Origin: Devosia yakushimensis
GTDB taxonomy: Bacteria > Pseudomonadota > Alphaproteobacteria > Rhizobiales > Devosiaceae
Length of the DNA stretch: 64,000 bases
Assembly: GCF_030159855.1 (NCBI RefSeq)
Contig: NZ_BSNG01000001.1
Coordinates: 372,001 to 436,000 of the forward strand
Direction: 5' to 3'
Made by a program: the position numbers and the translations under genes. The notes under the pieces are model-generated. The model did no database searches and had not been told where the DNA came from. It saw nothing but the letters and a program-made list of their open reading frames with translations. Below are positions 1 through 8,320 of the stretch, piece after piece (the first letter of the stretch is position 1; each line of letters starts with the position of its first letter).

Positions 1-660
1 GATTTGCCGGAGTTCGGAAACCGGCCGCATCTGGCCGTTTTCGGTCAGGAGACCCACGGGGACATTGGTGCTGCCCGGAATGTGGCCGCCGCGCAAGCCG
101 GGGCGCGGCTCGGGCTGTTCGGCATGGAAACGCGGGGCTGGACGGGCATCGGCGATCTGGGTGGCGTGATCGTGGCTGCGGTCGCGCACGGTTTCGAAAT
201 CGGCCACGCGATGCGGGTCGAAGCGGGCTGCGAAAATGGCGGGGCGGCGGGTCACGGTGCCGGTCTGGACGGCGCGTTTTTCGGCGCGCCATTTGGGACC
301 GCCGCCGGCCAGGATGTAGACATTGCGGGCGCCCATGGTGCGGAAGGTCCACCAGACGCGGGGGGCGGAGAAGAGGCCCAGTTCGTCATAGACGACGATG
401 GTCGACTGGTCCGAGATGCCCAGGGCGCCGACCATATGGGCGAAATCGGCGGGAGAGGGCAGCATGTGGGGCAGGGGGGAGCTGGTGTCGGCTATGCCGT
501 CGATGTCGAAGAAGACCGCGCCGGGGATGTGGCCGGAGAGATATTCGGCCTGGGCATTGCGGGCGGCGTTGGGCATGTGCCAGCTGGCATCGACCACCAC
601 CAGATTGGGGTCGCTCAGATGGTTGGCGAGCCATTCGGTGGTGACGAAGGGGGTGTCCAT
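1..660 (-). CDS. sseA: 3-mercaptopyruvate sulfurtransferase (SseA), C-terminus cut by window edge
   Basis: Reading the minus strand from the ATG at 660 gives 220 residues open to the window edge, beginning MDTPFVTTEWLANHL. The N-terminal rhodanese domain shows VVVDASWHMP, the GHIPGAVFFDID segment and VVYDELGLFSAPRVWWTF. The second domain starts near residue 155 and reaches RGGHIPGSTNVP. This two-rhodanese layout is that of SseA enzymes, which transfer sulfur from 3-mercaptopyruvate to an acceptor such as thiol or cyanide. The catalytic Cys loop of the second domain lies beyond the left edge, so activity cannot be judged. An AGGAA sequence lies just upstream of the start. It follows the ABC ATPase gene by 93 bases on the same strand. 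Confidence 0.9.
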   Translation of the reverse strand, partial: MDTPFVTTEWLANHLSDPNLVVVDASWHMPNAARNAQAEYLSGHIPGAVFFDIDGIADTSSPLPHMLPSPADFAHMVGALGISDQSTIVVYDELGLFSAPRVWWTFRTMGARNVYILAGGGPKWRAEKRAVQTGTVTRRPAIFAARFDPHRVADFETVRDRSHDHATQIADARPAPRFHAEQPEPRPGLRGGHIPGSTNVPVGLLTENGQMRPVSELRQI

Positions 661-753
661 GCTGGATTCCTGTGTGGTTCTGACCCCTAGGATGGGCCTT
701 CCCGGCGGTAACGTCAAACCCCTAGGTAACTGGCATAACAAGGTTTTTTGAAA

Positions 754-1821
754 TCAGACGTCCAGCGCCAGCAGGTCCTTGCTGGCGAAGCTGATGGTGA
801 CGGGTTCGCCCCGGCTGGGTGGGGCGGTGCGCTGGTCGTTGAAGGTGTCGAGGCTCAGAATATTCTGGCCCAGCGCCACGCGCAGGCGGATGACCGAGCC
901 GAGGAAGGTAACATCGGCAATGGTGCCGGCGAGGGTAATATCATTGCCTTCGCGTGCACCGACGGACAGCACTTCGGGCCGCAATGTCACCAGACTGTTA
1001 GCACCGGCAGTAGCATTGGCTGGCAATTGGCTGACATGAACGGTCTGGCCGTCAATGGCGACGGTTTTGGCCGCCACATCGACGATTTTTGCTTCGATGG
1101 TGTTGAGCTGGCCGACAAAGGTGGCGACGAAACGGGTGGCCGGCTTGTTGTAGATTTCGTGCGGCGCGCCGAGCTGCTCGATATTGCCCGCATTCATCAC
1201 CACGATGCGGTCGGAGATGGAGAGGGCCTCTTCCTGGTCGTGGGTGACGAAAACCGTGGTGATGCCCAGATCGATCTGGATGGCGCGGATTTCTTCGCGC
1301 AGGGAGACGCGGATCTTGGCGTCGAGGGCCGAGAGCGGTTCATCGAGCAGGAGCATGCGGGGACGGGGGGCGATGGCGCGGGCAAGGGCGACGCGCTGCT
1401 GCTGGCCGCCGCTCATTTCATAGGGGTAGCGCTTTTCGAAGCCGGACAGGCCGATGAGTTTCAGCATTTCATCGACGCGGGCGCGGCGCTGCTCGGCCGG
1501 CATGCCCGATATCTTGAGGCCGAAGGCGATATTGTCGCCGACATTGAGATTGGGAAAGAGCGCATAGGCCTGAAACACCATGCCGAGCTGGCGCTGGTTG
1601 GGCTTGAGGTGGGTGATGTCCTGCCCATCAATGCTGATCGTACCCGAGGTCGGGTTTTCGAAACCGGCAATCATGCGCAGGATGGTGGTCTTGCCGCAGC
1701 CGGAGGGGCCGAGCAGGGAGATGAACTCGCCCTTGCCGAAGCCGAAGCTGATGCCCTTGACCACCCGGTTGCTGCCGAAGGATTTGGTGACGTTTTGGAC
1801 GGACAGGAAATCCTGGGTCAT
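754..1821 (-). CDS. ABC importer ATP-binding protein, PotA/FbpC-like
   Basis: 355 residues. Walker A GPSGCGKTT is at residues 38-46, signature MSGGQQQ at 136-142, Walker B LLLDEP at 157-162 and the switch His in VTHD near 194. A TOBE-type C-terminal domain fills residues 270-350. This class energises import of polyamines, ferric iron, thiamine or phosphonates. It is the last gene of a minus-strand operon: binding protein, two permeases, ATPase. It lies 1 base after the second permease, so translation is probably coupled. The substrate cannot be fixed from the ATPase; the binding protein is more informative. Confidence 0.9.
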   Translation of the reverse strand: MTQDFLSVQNVTKSFGSNRVVKGISFGFGKGEFISLLGPSGCGKTTILRMIAGFENPTSGTISIDGQDITHLKPNQRQLGMVFQAYALFPNLNVGDNIAFGLKISGMPAEQRRARVDEMLKLIGLSGFEKRYPYEMSGGQQQRVALARAIAPRPRMLLLDEPLSALDAKIRVSLREEIRAIQIDLGITTVFVTHDQEEALSISDRIVVMNAGNIEQLGAPHEIYNKPATRFVATFVGQLNTIEAKIVDVAAKTVAIDGQTVHVSQLPANATAGANSLVTLRPEVLSVGAREGNDITLAGTIADVTFLGSVIRLRVALGQNILSLDTFNDQRTAPPSRGEPVTISFASKDLLALDV

Positions 1822-1822
1822 A

Positions 1823-2614
1823 TCAATCGGTCCGTGCGGAGGTGCGGGGGGCGAAGCGGCCGAGCACGTTGATCATGCCCATGGCACCCCAGGTGATAAT
1901 GAAGGAAATGATGGCGAGAGCAGCCGGCTCATAGGCGCGGTTGGTGCCGATGCCAACGAGATAGGGGCCGAAGGCCGGCCGGTTGAGCAGGCTCGCTATG
2001 GTGAATTCGCCGATGACGATGGCGAAGGTCAGGAAGGCGCCGGACAGAATGGCCACCAGAATATTGGGCAGGATGATCTGGCCGATGATCTGGGCCTGGT
2101 TGGCGCCCATGATCTGGGCGGCCTCGGTCAGGGTGCCGATATCGATGGTGCGCATGCCATTGTCGACGGCGCGATACATATAGGGCAGGGCCAGGGTTAC
2201 ATAGGCGCAGGTCAGCAGGATATCGGTGCCGAGCGCACTGCCGGTAAAGGGGATGAAGGAGCTGGAATTGTAGAGCCGGATATAGCCATAGACCAGCACC
2301 AGGGCCGGGATGACCAGCGGGAGCAGGGTGACGAATTCCATGAAGGGCCTGAGCCAGGGCATGCGCAGCCGCACGAAATAGACGGCTGGCACGACGACCA
2401 GAACCCCCACGATAATGGTGAAAATGCCCACGACTACCGAATAGGTGAAGCTGCGGGCAAAGGCCGGGTCGGCAAAGACCGAGGCATAGGCATCGAAGCT
2501 ATATTCGCCGCGCCGCATGCGCAGCGAGAATTCGAAGGTGGCCAGCAGCGGGATGATGAAATAGGCCGCGCCAATGGCAAAGACCAGCCAGGCCCAGAAG
2601 CGGTTTGTCTTCAT
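1823..2614 (-). CDS. ABC importer permease, PotC-like
   Basis: 263 residues from ATG at 2614, starting MKTNRFWAWLVFAIG. About six hydrophobic helices are visible, and the EAA-type cytoplasmic loop reads EAAQIMGANQAQIIGQIILP, where the permease contacts the ATPase. Size and order match the second permease of PotABC-type importers. Its start overlaps the stop of the preceding permease by four bases (2611-2614), which indicates translational coupling. A longer reading frame extending upstream overlaps the neighbour and was not used. Confidence 0.9.
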   Translation of the reverse strand: MKTNRFWAWLVFAIGAAYFIIPLLATFEFSLRMRRGEYSFDAYASVFADPAFARSFTYSVVVGIFTIIVGVLVVVPAVYFVRLRMPWLRPFMEFVTLLPLVIPALVLVYGYIRLYNSSSFIPFTGSALGTDILLTCAYVTLALPYMYRAVDNGMRTIDIGTLTEAAQIMGANQAQIIGQIILPNILVAILSGAFLTFAIVIGEFTIASLLNRPAFGPYLVGIGTNRAYEPAALAIISFIITWGAMGMINVLGRFAPRTSARTD

Positions 2615-3492
2615 TTCATCCACCTCTCGGCGCGGGCGGCGACGACCAGATAGATGACATTGGCAAGGCTGGTGATGACGATCATGCCGAGTGCCAAGGC
2701 AGCGCCGAGGCCGGGATTTTGCAGGGCATCGCCGCGGATCTGATTGTAGAGCAGGACCGTCACGATATTGAGGTTGGAGCCGGTCAGGGCCCAGGCAGTA
2801 GCGATGGCGCCGAAGGCATTGGCGAACAGCAGCGACAGCGTGCCCAGAAAGCTGGGCCAGAGAATGGGCAGGCCGACATAGCGCCAGAATTGCCACTGGC
2901 TGGCGCCCAGCATCTGGGCGGCCTCGTTCCATTCTTTCTTGAGGCCATCCACTGCCGGGGCGATGGTCAGCATCATCAGCGGAATCTGGAAGTAGAGATA
3001 GGTGAGGGTAAGGCCCCAAAAGCTCAAAAGGTTGAAGCCCGAGCGATAGAGATCGAAGCCGAAGACAGTGCGCAGGATGATGGTGACGAGGCCCAGCCGC
3101 CCCAGAGTCGCAATGAAGGCAAAGGCCAGCGGTACGCCGGCGAAATTGGAGGCGACGCCGGAAAAGGTCATGACGGCGGAGCGCAGGCCCGCGGGCAGCC
3201 GGCCGCGGATGATGGCGAGGGTGATGGCCAGGCCAATCAGCGCGCCCAGAATGGCGGAGGCGCCTGAGATGCGGATGGAAATCCAGTAGGCGGCAAGGAT
3301 CTGGTCGGTGAAGAGGCCGGCAATATTGTCGAAGGTGAAACTGCCGGCCCGGTCGGTAAAGGCGGCGCCCACCAGCGAGAGGGTGGGCAGGAACAGGAAC
3401 ATCACCGCGAAAATGACGAAGGGAAAGACCGCAAGGCTGTCCCAGGGGATGCGGCGGGGCGGTTTTGGCGGTGGTAGGGTTGTATCGGTCAT
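2611..3492 (-). CDS. ABC importer permease, PotB-like
   Basis: 293 residues from ATG at 3492 (MTDTTLPPPKPPRRIPWD). It is a multi-span inner-membrane protein with EAA loop EAAQMLGASQWQFWRYVGLP. It is the first permease of the operon and is separated from the upstream binding-protein gene by a palindromic repeat at 3521-3652. An in-frame extension to 3609 exists, but it is translated from that repeat, so the shorter start is preferred. With the second permease it should form the heterodimeric channel. Confidence 0.9.
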   Translation of the reverse strand: MTDTTLPPPKPPRRIPWDSLAVFPFVIFAVMFLFLPTLSLVGAAFTDRAGSFTFDNIAGLFTDQILAAYWISIRISGASAILGALIGLAITLAIIRGRLPAGLRSAVMTFSGVASNFAGVPLAFAFIATLGRLGLVTIILRTVFGFDLYRSGFNLLSFWGLTLTYLYFQIPLMMLTIAPAVDGLKKEWNEAAQMLGASQWQFWRYVGLPILWPSFLGTLSLLFANAFGAIATAWALTGSNLNIVTVLLYNQIRGDALQNPGLGAALALGMIVITSLANVIYLVVAARAERWMK

Positions 3493-3520
3493 GGTGCTGC
3501 CCCGAAGATATCGGCTTTCG

Positions 3521-3652
3521 CCTCCCTCCCCCTTGAGGGGAGGGATTGAGGGAGGGGTCGTGTGGTTATGCGCCAAATCGACCCCCACCCCAGCTTTGCT
3601 ACGGCCCATCAGGGCCTAGCGACGCTACCCTCCCCTCAAGGGGGAGGGAGGG
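3521..3652. repeat. Family A palindromic repeat between binding-protein and permease genes
   Basis: Two copies of a self-complementary core (CCCTCCCC-CTTGA-GGGGAGGG at about 3523-3543, and its complement at about 3627-3648) form the arms of a larger hairpin. The same core recurs near 25390-25540, 34540-34640 and 47106-47212. It sits inside the operon, after the binding-protein gene and before the first permease. Confidence 0.85.
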
Positions 3653-3678
3653 CAGAACCGGTGTTCTGCGCGTGGAGA

Positions 3679-4788
3679 TTACTGCACGCTGGCGCCGACG
3701 GTGGAGTCCCAGCCGCCGGTGATGGTGGTCTTGTTGGCGTTCTGCTCTTCGATCGAGGGGAACACGGCCTTGGCGTAGTTCTCGGCGGCGGGGAGCTTGG
3801 CCATCAGGTCTTCAGGCAGCTTGCCGGCTTCGGCCAGGGCGTTGAAGCGGATGGGGTGGCAATAGCCGGCGAGCCAGCCGAGCTGACCTTCGTCCGAATA
3901 GAGGTATTCCATCCAGAGCTTGGCAGCGTTGGGATGGGGCGCATGGGCCGAGATGGCCTGGACATAGACGCCGGCCACGACGCCATCGGAGGGCACGACC
4001 ACGTCGATCGGCGGGTTGCCATTGAGGTTGTCGCGGGCGGCCAGCAGGTTGTAGTCCCAGTTGATCGCGATGGGCGTGGTGCCCTGGGCGATGGCGGCGG
4101 CTTCGGCGTCGACGGGGACGAAATTGCCCTTGTCGTTGAGCGCCTTGAAGTATTCGAGGCCGGCCTGGGCAGCGGCGTCCTGTGCGGCGCCGGTCGAGAG
4201 ACCAGCCGCGAAGACGGACATGATGGCGTTATTGGCGGTGCGCGGATCGCCAGCCAGGGCAACCGAATTGGCGAACTCGTCCTTGTTCAAATCGGCCCAG
4301 GAAACCGGGTTGTCGCCGGTGACCACGTCCTTGTTGATGCCGAAAGCCAGCACGCCGTAATAGTCGCCATACCAGAAGCCCTCGGCATCCTTGGCGTCGT
4401 CCGGAATTTCGTCCCAGGTGGAGACCTTATAGGCCTGCAGCAGGCCTTCATCCTTGGCCTGGGGGCCGAAGGCCAGGCCGATATCGAGCACGTCGGGGGC
4501 CTGCGGGCCGGTATTGCCGATATTGGCGCGAACCGCTTCGAGTTCGTCGGCCGAGCCGGCATCGGGGTTCAGCTCGTTGATGGTGATGTCGGGGTATTTG
4601 GCCTTGAAGCCTTCGATGACGCCACCGTAATTGCACCAGGAGTGGGGCAGCGCGATGACGGTGAGCTGGCCTTCGGCCTTGGCGGCGGCATAGAGGGCGT
4701 CGAGATCGGCCTGGGCGAAGGCCGGGGCGGAAACGGCAAGCACGGCCAGCATCGAGACGGACGCGGCAAGCACATTCTTGAAGGTCAT
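3679..4788 (-). CDS. Periplasmic solute-binding protein of the ABC importer
   Basis: 369 residues from ATG at 4788, with GGGAGA nine bases upstream. A Sec signal peptide (MTFKNVLAASVSMLAVLAVS, cleavage near APAFAQA) precedes a type-II periplasmic binding fold: AKAEGQLTVIALPHSWCNYGG, then VLDIGLAFGPQAKDEG, YYGVLAFGINKD and the hinge AINWDYNLLAARDN. Overall form is that of the PotD/AfuA/aminoethylphosphonate-binding group. The ligand is not evident; polyamine, ferric iron or a phosphonate are all possible. As first gene of the operon it is followed by a hairpin repeat, an arrangement that often favours binding-protein mRNA over permease mRNA. Upstream lies an array of TGTGACAGT repeats. Confidence 0.85.
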   Translation of the reverse strand: MTFKNVLAASVSMLAVLAVSAPAFAQADLDALYAAAKAEGQLTVIALPHSWCNYGGVIEGFKAKYPDITINELNPDAGSADELEAVRANIGNTGPQAPDVLDIGLAFGPQAKDEGLLQAYKVSTWDEIPDDAKDAEGFWYGDYYGVLAFGINKDVVTGDNPVSWADLNKDEFANSVALAGDPRTANNAIMSVFAAGLSTGAAQDAAAQAGLEYFKALNDKGNFVPVDAEAAAIAQGTTPIAINWDYNLLAARDNLNGNPPIDVVVPSDGVVAGVYVQAISAHAPHPNAAKLWMEYLYSDEGQLGWLAGYCHPIRFNALAEAGKLPEDLMAKLPAAENYAKAVFPSIEEQNANKTTITGGWDSTVGASVQ

Positions 4789-4869
4789 GTTCAGTCTCCC
4801 TGAATTGGTCGTTCGCCGGCAGCCATTGGTGGCTGCCGTGGCGGACTGGCGGAGGGAGTAGTGAGGCGG

Positions 4870-5016
4870 TGTGACAGTGCAATGACAGAGCCGGGACGAC
4901 AATGTGACAGTCGGCATGCCGACGAAAAAGCCCGCTCGCGCGCCCCCCTTAGCTGCCAGTGCCGATCTCTCCGCTCCCTCCCAGTCGCAATTGTGACAGT
5001 GCCCCTTTGTGACAGT
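4870..5016. promoter_or_regulatory. Four TGTGACAGT direct repeats upstream of the ABC importer
   Basis: Identical nonamers TGTGACAGT occur at 4870-4878, 4903-4911, 4992-5000 and 5008-5016, with a partial copy AATGACAG at 4881. Start-to-start distances are 33, 89 and 16 bases. They fill the otherwise geneless 4789-5078 interval ahead of the minus-strand importer operon. Direct repeats of this type suggest binding sites for an unidentified regulator; no known box was recognised. Confidence 0.5.
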
Positions 5017-5078
5017 TTAGTCCAGATGGTCAAAAATTTTGGGAATGAGGCATTGGGTGGTTGGCGGAGGGATTGGTG

Positions 5079-5162
5079 TACCCCCTCCTAGCCCCCCTGA
5101 CAGGGGGAGGGATCTGCCGGTGGGTGTGGCACGATCTGATCCACCCACAAGGGAGAGGGTGG
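5079..5162. repeat. Partial family B palindromic repeat
   Basis: Starts with TACCCCCTCCTAG and a CCCCCTGACAGGGGG core, then an interior with GTGGCACGAT and GGTGGGT/ACCCACC pairing, and ends with GGGAGAGGGTGG instead of the full right arm. It belongs with the elements at 24491, 29053 and 47231; the interior resembles the 47231 copy. Confidence 0.7.
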
Positions 5163-5240
5163 ACGATTGAGGGGCCGTGGTGGGGAAACAGCAAGGTCCC
5201 GAAACTATTGGGAAAATTGCAAATCTCGCCGTTCCGATAC

Positions 5241-5257
5241 TTTAGACTTCTTCTAAA
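5241..5257. promoter_or_regulatory. ICE-like (Irr) box upstream of the imelysin operon
   Basis: The palindrome TTTAGAC-TTC-TTCTAAA differs by one base from the TTTAGAA-N3-TTCTAAA iron-control element bound by Irr in Rhizobiales. It lies 74 bases before the imelysin start and just upstream of a TATAAG sequence at 5279-5284 that could serve as the -10. Iron-dependent control is inferred. Confidence 0.65.
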
Positions 5258-5330
5258 CTATTGAAATTGAATTGCTTTTATAAGGTGAGAGGGATACTCC
5301 GCTTTGAGATTTCAGCCTGGAGGACGATCC

Positions 5331-6587
5331 ATGATTTCCAAGGGGACGCTGCGCGGCCTGGTTTTGGCGCTTACGCTTTCCGTTGCCCCGGTGGCCGCCT
5401 ATGCGCAGGCGCCAGATGAGGCCGATGTGCTGGCCAATTATGCCGATATCGCGCTGGCCGGATATGAGGATGCGCTGACCACGGCCAAGGCGCTGGACGC
5501 GGCGGTCGATGCGCTGATCGCCGATCCGAGCGAGGCCACGCTGCTGGCGGCGCGGGAGGCCTGGAAGGCATCGCGCCTGCCCTATCAGCAGACCGAGGCG
5601 TTCCGGTTCGGCAATCCGATCGTGGATGAATGGGAAGGAAGGGTGAATGCCTGGCCGCTCGACGAGGGGCTGATCGACTATGTCGATGCCGGCTACGGCA
5701 TGGAAAGCGACAGCAATGCGCTTTACGTGGCCAATGTCATTGCCAATCCCAAGCTCACCATCGACGGCGTCGAGGTGGATGCGACCGAGATCACGCCGGC
5801 GCTGCTGCAGGATAGCCTGCAGGAAGCGGCGGGGATCGAAGCCAATGTGGCGACGGGGTATCATGCCGTGGAATTCCTGCTTTGGGGCCAGGACCTCAAT
5901 GGCACCGGCCCAGGCGCGGGCAATAGGCCCTTTACCGATTATTCGACGGCCGAGCATGCGGATCGCCGCGCGGCCTATCTCAAGGCGGCGACGACGCTGC
6001 TGGTGAGCGATCTCGAAGAGATGGTGGGCAATTGGACGGCCGATGGCGCGGCGCGGGCGGCACTGCCCGATCTGGGCATTTCGGCCATTCTGACGGGCAT
6101 GGGTTCGCTGTCATTCGGCGAATTGGCGGGCGAGCGGATGAAGCTGGGCCTCCTGCTGCACGATCCCGAGGAAGAGCATGACTGCTTCTCGGACAATACC
6201 CATATTTCCCATCTCTACGATGCGATCGGTATCCGCAATGTCTATTCGGGCAGCTATACGCGCATCGATGGTTCGGTGGTGGAAGGGCCGGCGATCTCGG
6301 ACCTGATCGCGGCCAAGGACGGGGCGCTCGACACCGAAATTGCCGGCCTTATCGACGACACCGTGGCCAAGATGGAAATCATGGCCAAGCGCGCCGAGGA
6401 TGGCGAGGCCTATGACCAGCAGATCGGGGAAGGCAATGAAGAGGGCAATGCGGTGGTGCAGGCGGCCATCGACGGGCTGATCGCCCAGACCCGCGGCATC
6501 GAACGCGCCGTGGCGCTGCTGCAGCTGGACGATGTGACCATCGAGGACAGCGATAGCCTGTCCAATCCGGATGCGGTGTTCCAGTAG
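5331..6587 (+). CDS. Imelysin-family iron-regulated periplasmic protein (IrpA-like)
   Basis: 418 residues from ATG at 5331 with GGAGG at 5319-5323. A signal peptide ends near AYAQAP. Residues 45-120 hold the AREAWKASRLPYQQTEAFRF segment typical of imelysin peptidase M75-like domains. The family HxxE signature appears in GYHAVEFLLWGQD near residue 178. Such proteins occur in periplasmic iron-acquisition operons; peptidase activity is doubtful for the family. Length matches IrpA-type proteins, roughly twice that of EfeO's M75 domain. It is first in a four-gene set with a DUF1111 cytochrome-like protein, a second imelysin and a DUF1513 protein, behind an ICE-like box. An in-frame upstream start at 5304 lacks a ribosome site. 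Confidence 0.88.
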   Translation: MISKGTLRGLVLALTLSVAPVAAYAQAPDEADVLANYADIALAGYEDALTTAKALDAAVDALIADPSEATLLAAREAWKASRLPYQQTEAFRFGNPIVDEWEGRVNAWPLDEGLIDYVDAGYGMESDSNALYVANVIANPKLTIDGVEVDATEITPALLQDSLQEAAGIEANVATGYHAVEFLLWGQDLNGTGPGAGNRPFTDYSTAEHADRRAAYLKAATTLLVSDLEEMVGNWTADGAARAALPDLGISAILTGMGSLSFGELAGERMKLGLLLHDPEEEHDCFSDNTHISHLYDAIGIRNVYSGSYTRIDGSVVEGPAISDLIAAKDGALDTEIAGLIDDTVAKMEIMAKRAEDGEAYDQQIGEGNEEGNAVVQAAIDGLIAQTRGIERAVALLQLDDVTIEDSDSLSNPDAVFQ

Positions 6588-6612
6588 GAGCGCGGCCCTT
6601 CAGCTTACAACG

Positions 6613-6713
6613 GTGTCACCCCGGCGCAGGCCGGGGTCCATCCTGAGGTCTTCAGGCGGCCAGTGCGTGCTTGGTCATCTCAGGATGGGTTCCGGCCTGC
6701 GCCGGAATGACAT
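6613..6713. repeat. Family C (GTCAC/GTCAT) palindromic repeat, CCGGCGCAGGCCGG variant
   Basis: An inverted pair: GTCACCCCGGCGCAGGCCGG at the left and its near-complement CCGGCCTGCGCCGGAATGAC at the right, with TCCATCCTGAGG/TCAGGATGGG inner arms. A further half-copy (TTCCCGCTTGTGTGGGAAC) is at about 6768-6787. It separates the first imelysin from the DUF1111 gene, so the two could be uncoupled transcriptionally or the hairpin could alter relative expression. Confidence 0.8.
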
Positions 6714-6805
6714 TGCGGGTGGGGGAGATGGTGCCTCATGGACGGAACGGGTAAGGCAATTGTCGATGGTTCCCGCTTGTGTGGGAACGACGCCGTGGAC
6801 TTAAC

Positions 6806-8320
6806 ATGCATATCCGCCTGACCCTTGCCCTCATCGCCCTGCTCGCAACGGGCCTCGCTTTGGCGCAGGACAGAGCGGTTCGGTCCGATCTGACGCCTGA
6901 GGACCTCGGCCGGGTGGCGCGGGTGACGGCGCCGGCGACGGATTTTTCGGCGCCCGAGAATTTCGAGACCATGCAGGCGGGCAAGGGGACGACGAAAAAG
7001 ATCGTCAACCAGGATGCGTTCTCCCATTTCCTCGCCAGCCTCAGCTTCGAGCAGGAAGAGCAGTTCAAGCTGGGCAATGCGCTGTTCCGCAAGCTCTGGG
7101 TGAGTTCGCCCAGCTCCACCCAGGCCTCGGACGGGCTGGGGCCGCTGTTCAATGCGCGGGCCTGCCAGAGCTGTCATTTGAAGGACGGGCGGGGCCATCC
7201 CCCGTTCGATGCGAGCCGGGAAAGCGGGGTATCGATGTTCCTGCGGCTATCGGTGCCGCCGGGCGAGAACGATACGCGGCTGGCGCTGGACGGCGTTTTT
7301 GCCGGGGAGGTGGGCGAGCCCACCTATGGCACGCAATTGCAGGATTTTGCCGTGCCGGGCCTCAAGGCGGAAGGGCGGATGGTGGTGGACTATACCGACC
7401 TGCCCGTGACGCTGGACGACGGGACGGTGGTGACCCTGCGCCAGCCCGCCTATTCGGTGGCCGAGCTCAATTATGGGCCGATGGCCGATGATGTGATGCT
7501 GTCGCCGCGGGTGGCGCCGCCGATGATCGGGCTGGGGCTGATCGAGCAGATTCCGGCCGCCGATATCCTGGCGCTGGCCGATGCGGATGACCTCGATGGG
7601 AACGGCATTTCGGGGCGGCCGAACTGGGTTATCGACCCGGAAAGCCAGAGCGTCATGCTGGGCCGGTTTGGCTGGAAGGCCGGGATGCCGACCATTCGCA
7701 GCCAATCGGCGGCGGCTTTTGCCGGCGATATCGGCATTTCGACGCCGCTGGTGAACCTGCCGCATGGCGATTGCACCGAGCGGCAGCCGGAGTGCCTGGC
7801 CATGCCCACCGGGGAACAGGCGCGGCTGGGCGTATCGGAAGCGCCCGACCCGGTGCTGGACCTGGTGACGTTTTATTCGCAGACGCTGGGCGTGCCGGAG
7901 CGGCGCGATGTGGGAGACCCCGCCGTGCTGGCCGGCAAGGCGGCGTTTTATGGTGCGGGTTGCGCCAGCTGCCACACGCCCAAATTCGTCACCAGCCGCG
8001 ATGCGCCCAATCCGGCGCACCGGTTCCAGCTGATCTGGCCCTATGCCGATTTCCTGCTGCATGACATGGGCGAGGGCCTCGCCGATCACCGGCCCGAGGG
8101 GCAGGCGGATGGCTATGAATGGCGTACGCCCCCGCTCTGGGGCATCGGGCTGACCCAGACCGTTTCGGGGCACACGTTTTTCCTCCATGATGGGCGGGCG
8201 CGGAACTTGACCGAGGCCATTCTGTGGCATGGCGGGGAAGGCCAGGCGGCGCGCGATGCCTTTGCCGCCATGTCCGAGGCCACGCGCAAGGACCTGATCA
8301 CTTTCCTGGAGTCGCTGTGA
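6806..8320 (+). CDS. DUF1111 di-haem c-type cytochrome-like oxidoreductase
   Basis: 504 residues with a signal peptide (MHIRLTLALIALLATGLALA). Two haem-binding motifs are visible: CQSCH at residues 120-124 in NARACQSCHLKDGRGHPP, and CASCH near 386-390. Late segments such as FFLHDGRARNLTEAILWHGGEGQ are characteristic of DUF1111 (thiol oxidoreductase-like) proteins, relatives of di-haem peroxidases. It should act in the periplasm on electron transfer, plausibly redox change of iron handed between the flanking imelysins; that role is inferred from context. The start has no strong ribosome site because a repeat precedes it; the in-frame extension to 6779 comes from the repeat. Its stop overlaps the next start (TGATG). 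Confidence 0.85.
   Translation: MHIRLTLALIALLATGLALAQDRAVRSDLTPEDLGRVARVTAPATDFSAPENFETMQAGKGTTKKIVNQDAFSHFLASLSFEQEEQFKLGNALFRKLWVSSPSSTQASDGLGPLFNARACQSCHLKDGRGHPPFDASRESGVSMFLRLSVPPGENDTRLALDGVFAGEVGEPTYGTQLQDFAVPGLKAEGRMVVDYTDLPVTLDDGTVVTLRQPAYSVAELNYGPMADDVMLSPRVAPPMIGLGLIEQIPAADILALADADDLDGNGISGRPNWVIDPESQSVMLGRFGWKAGMPTIRSQSAAAFAGDIGISTPLVNLPHGDCTERQPECLAMPTGEQARLGVSEAPDPVLDLVTFYSQTLGVPERRDVGDPAVLAGKAAFYGAGCASCHTPKFVTSRDAPNPAHRFQLIWPYADFLLHDMGEGLADHRPEGQADGYEWRTPPLWGIGLTQTVSGHTFFLHDGRARNLTEAILWHGGEGQAARDAFAAMSEATRKDLITFLESL

Noticed and set aside
4..690. Plus-strand open frame of 228 residues at the left edge
   Set aside because: It lies opposite sseA, is Gly/Ala-rich without a recognisable domain, and the minus strand gives a clear rhodanese protein.
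748..1872. Plus-strand 374-residue frame
   Set aside because: It is the opposite strand of the ABC ATPase, which has intact Walker motifs; the long frame is an effect of high GC.
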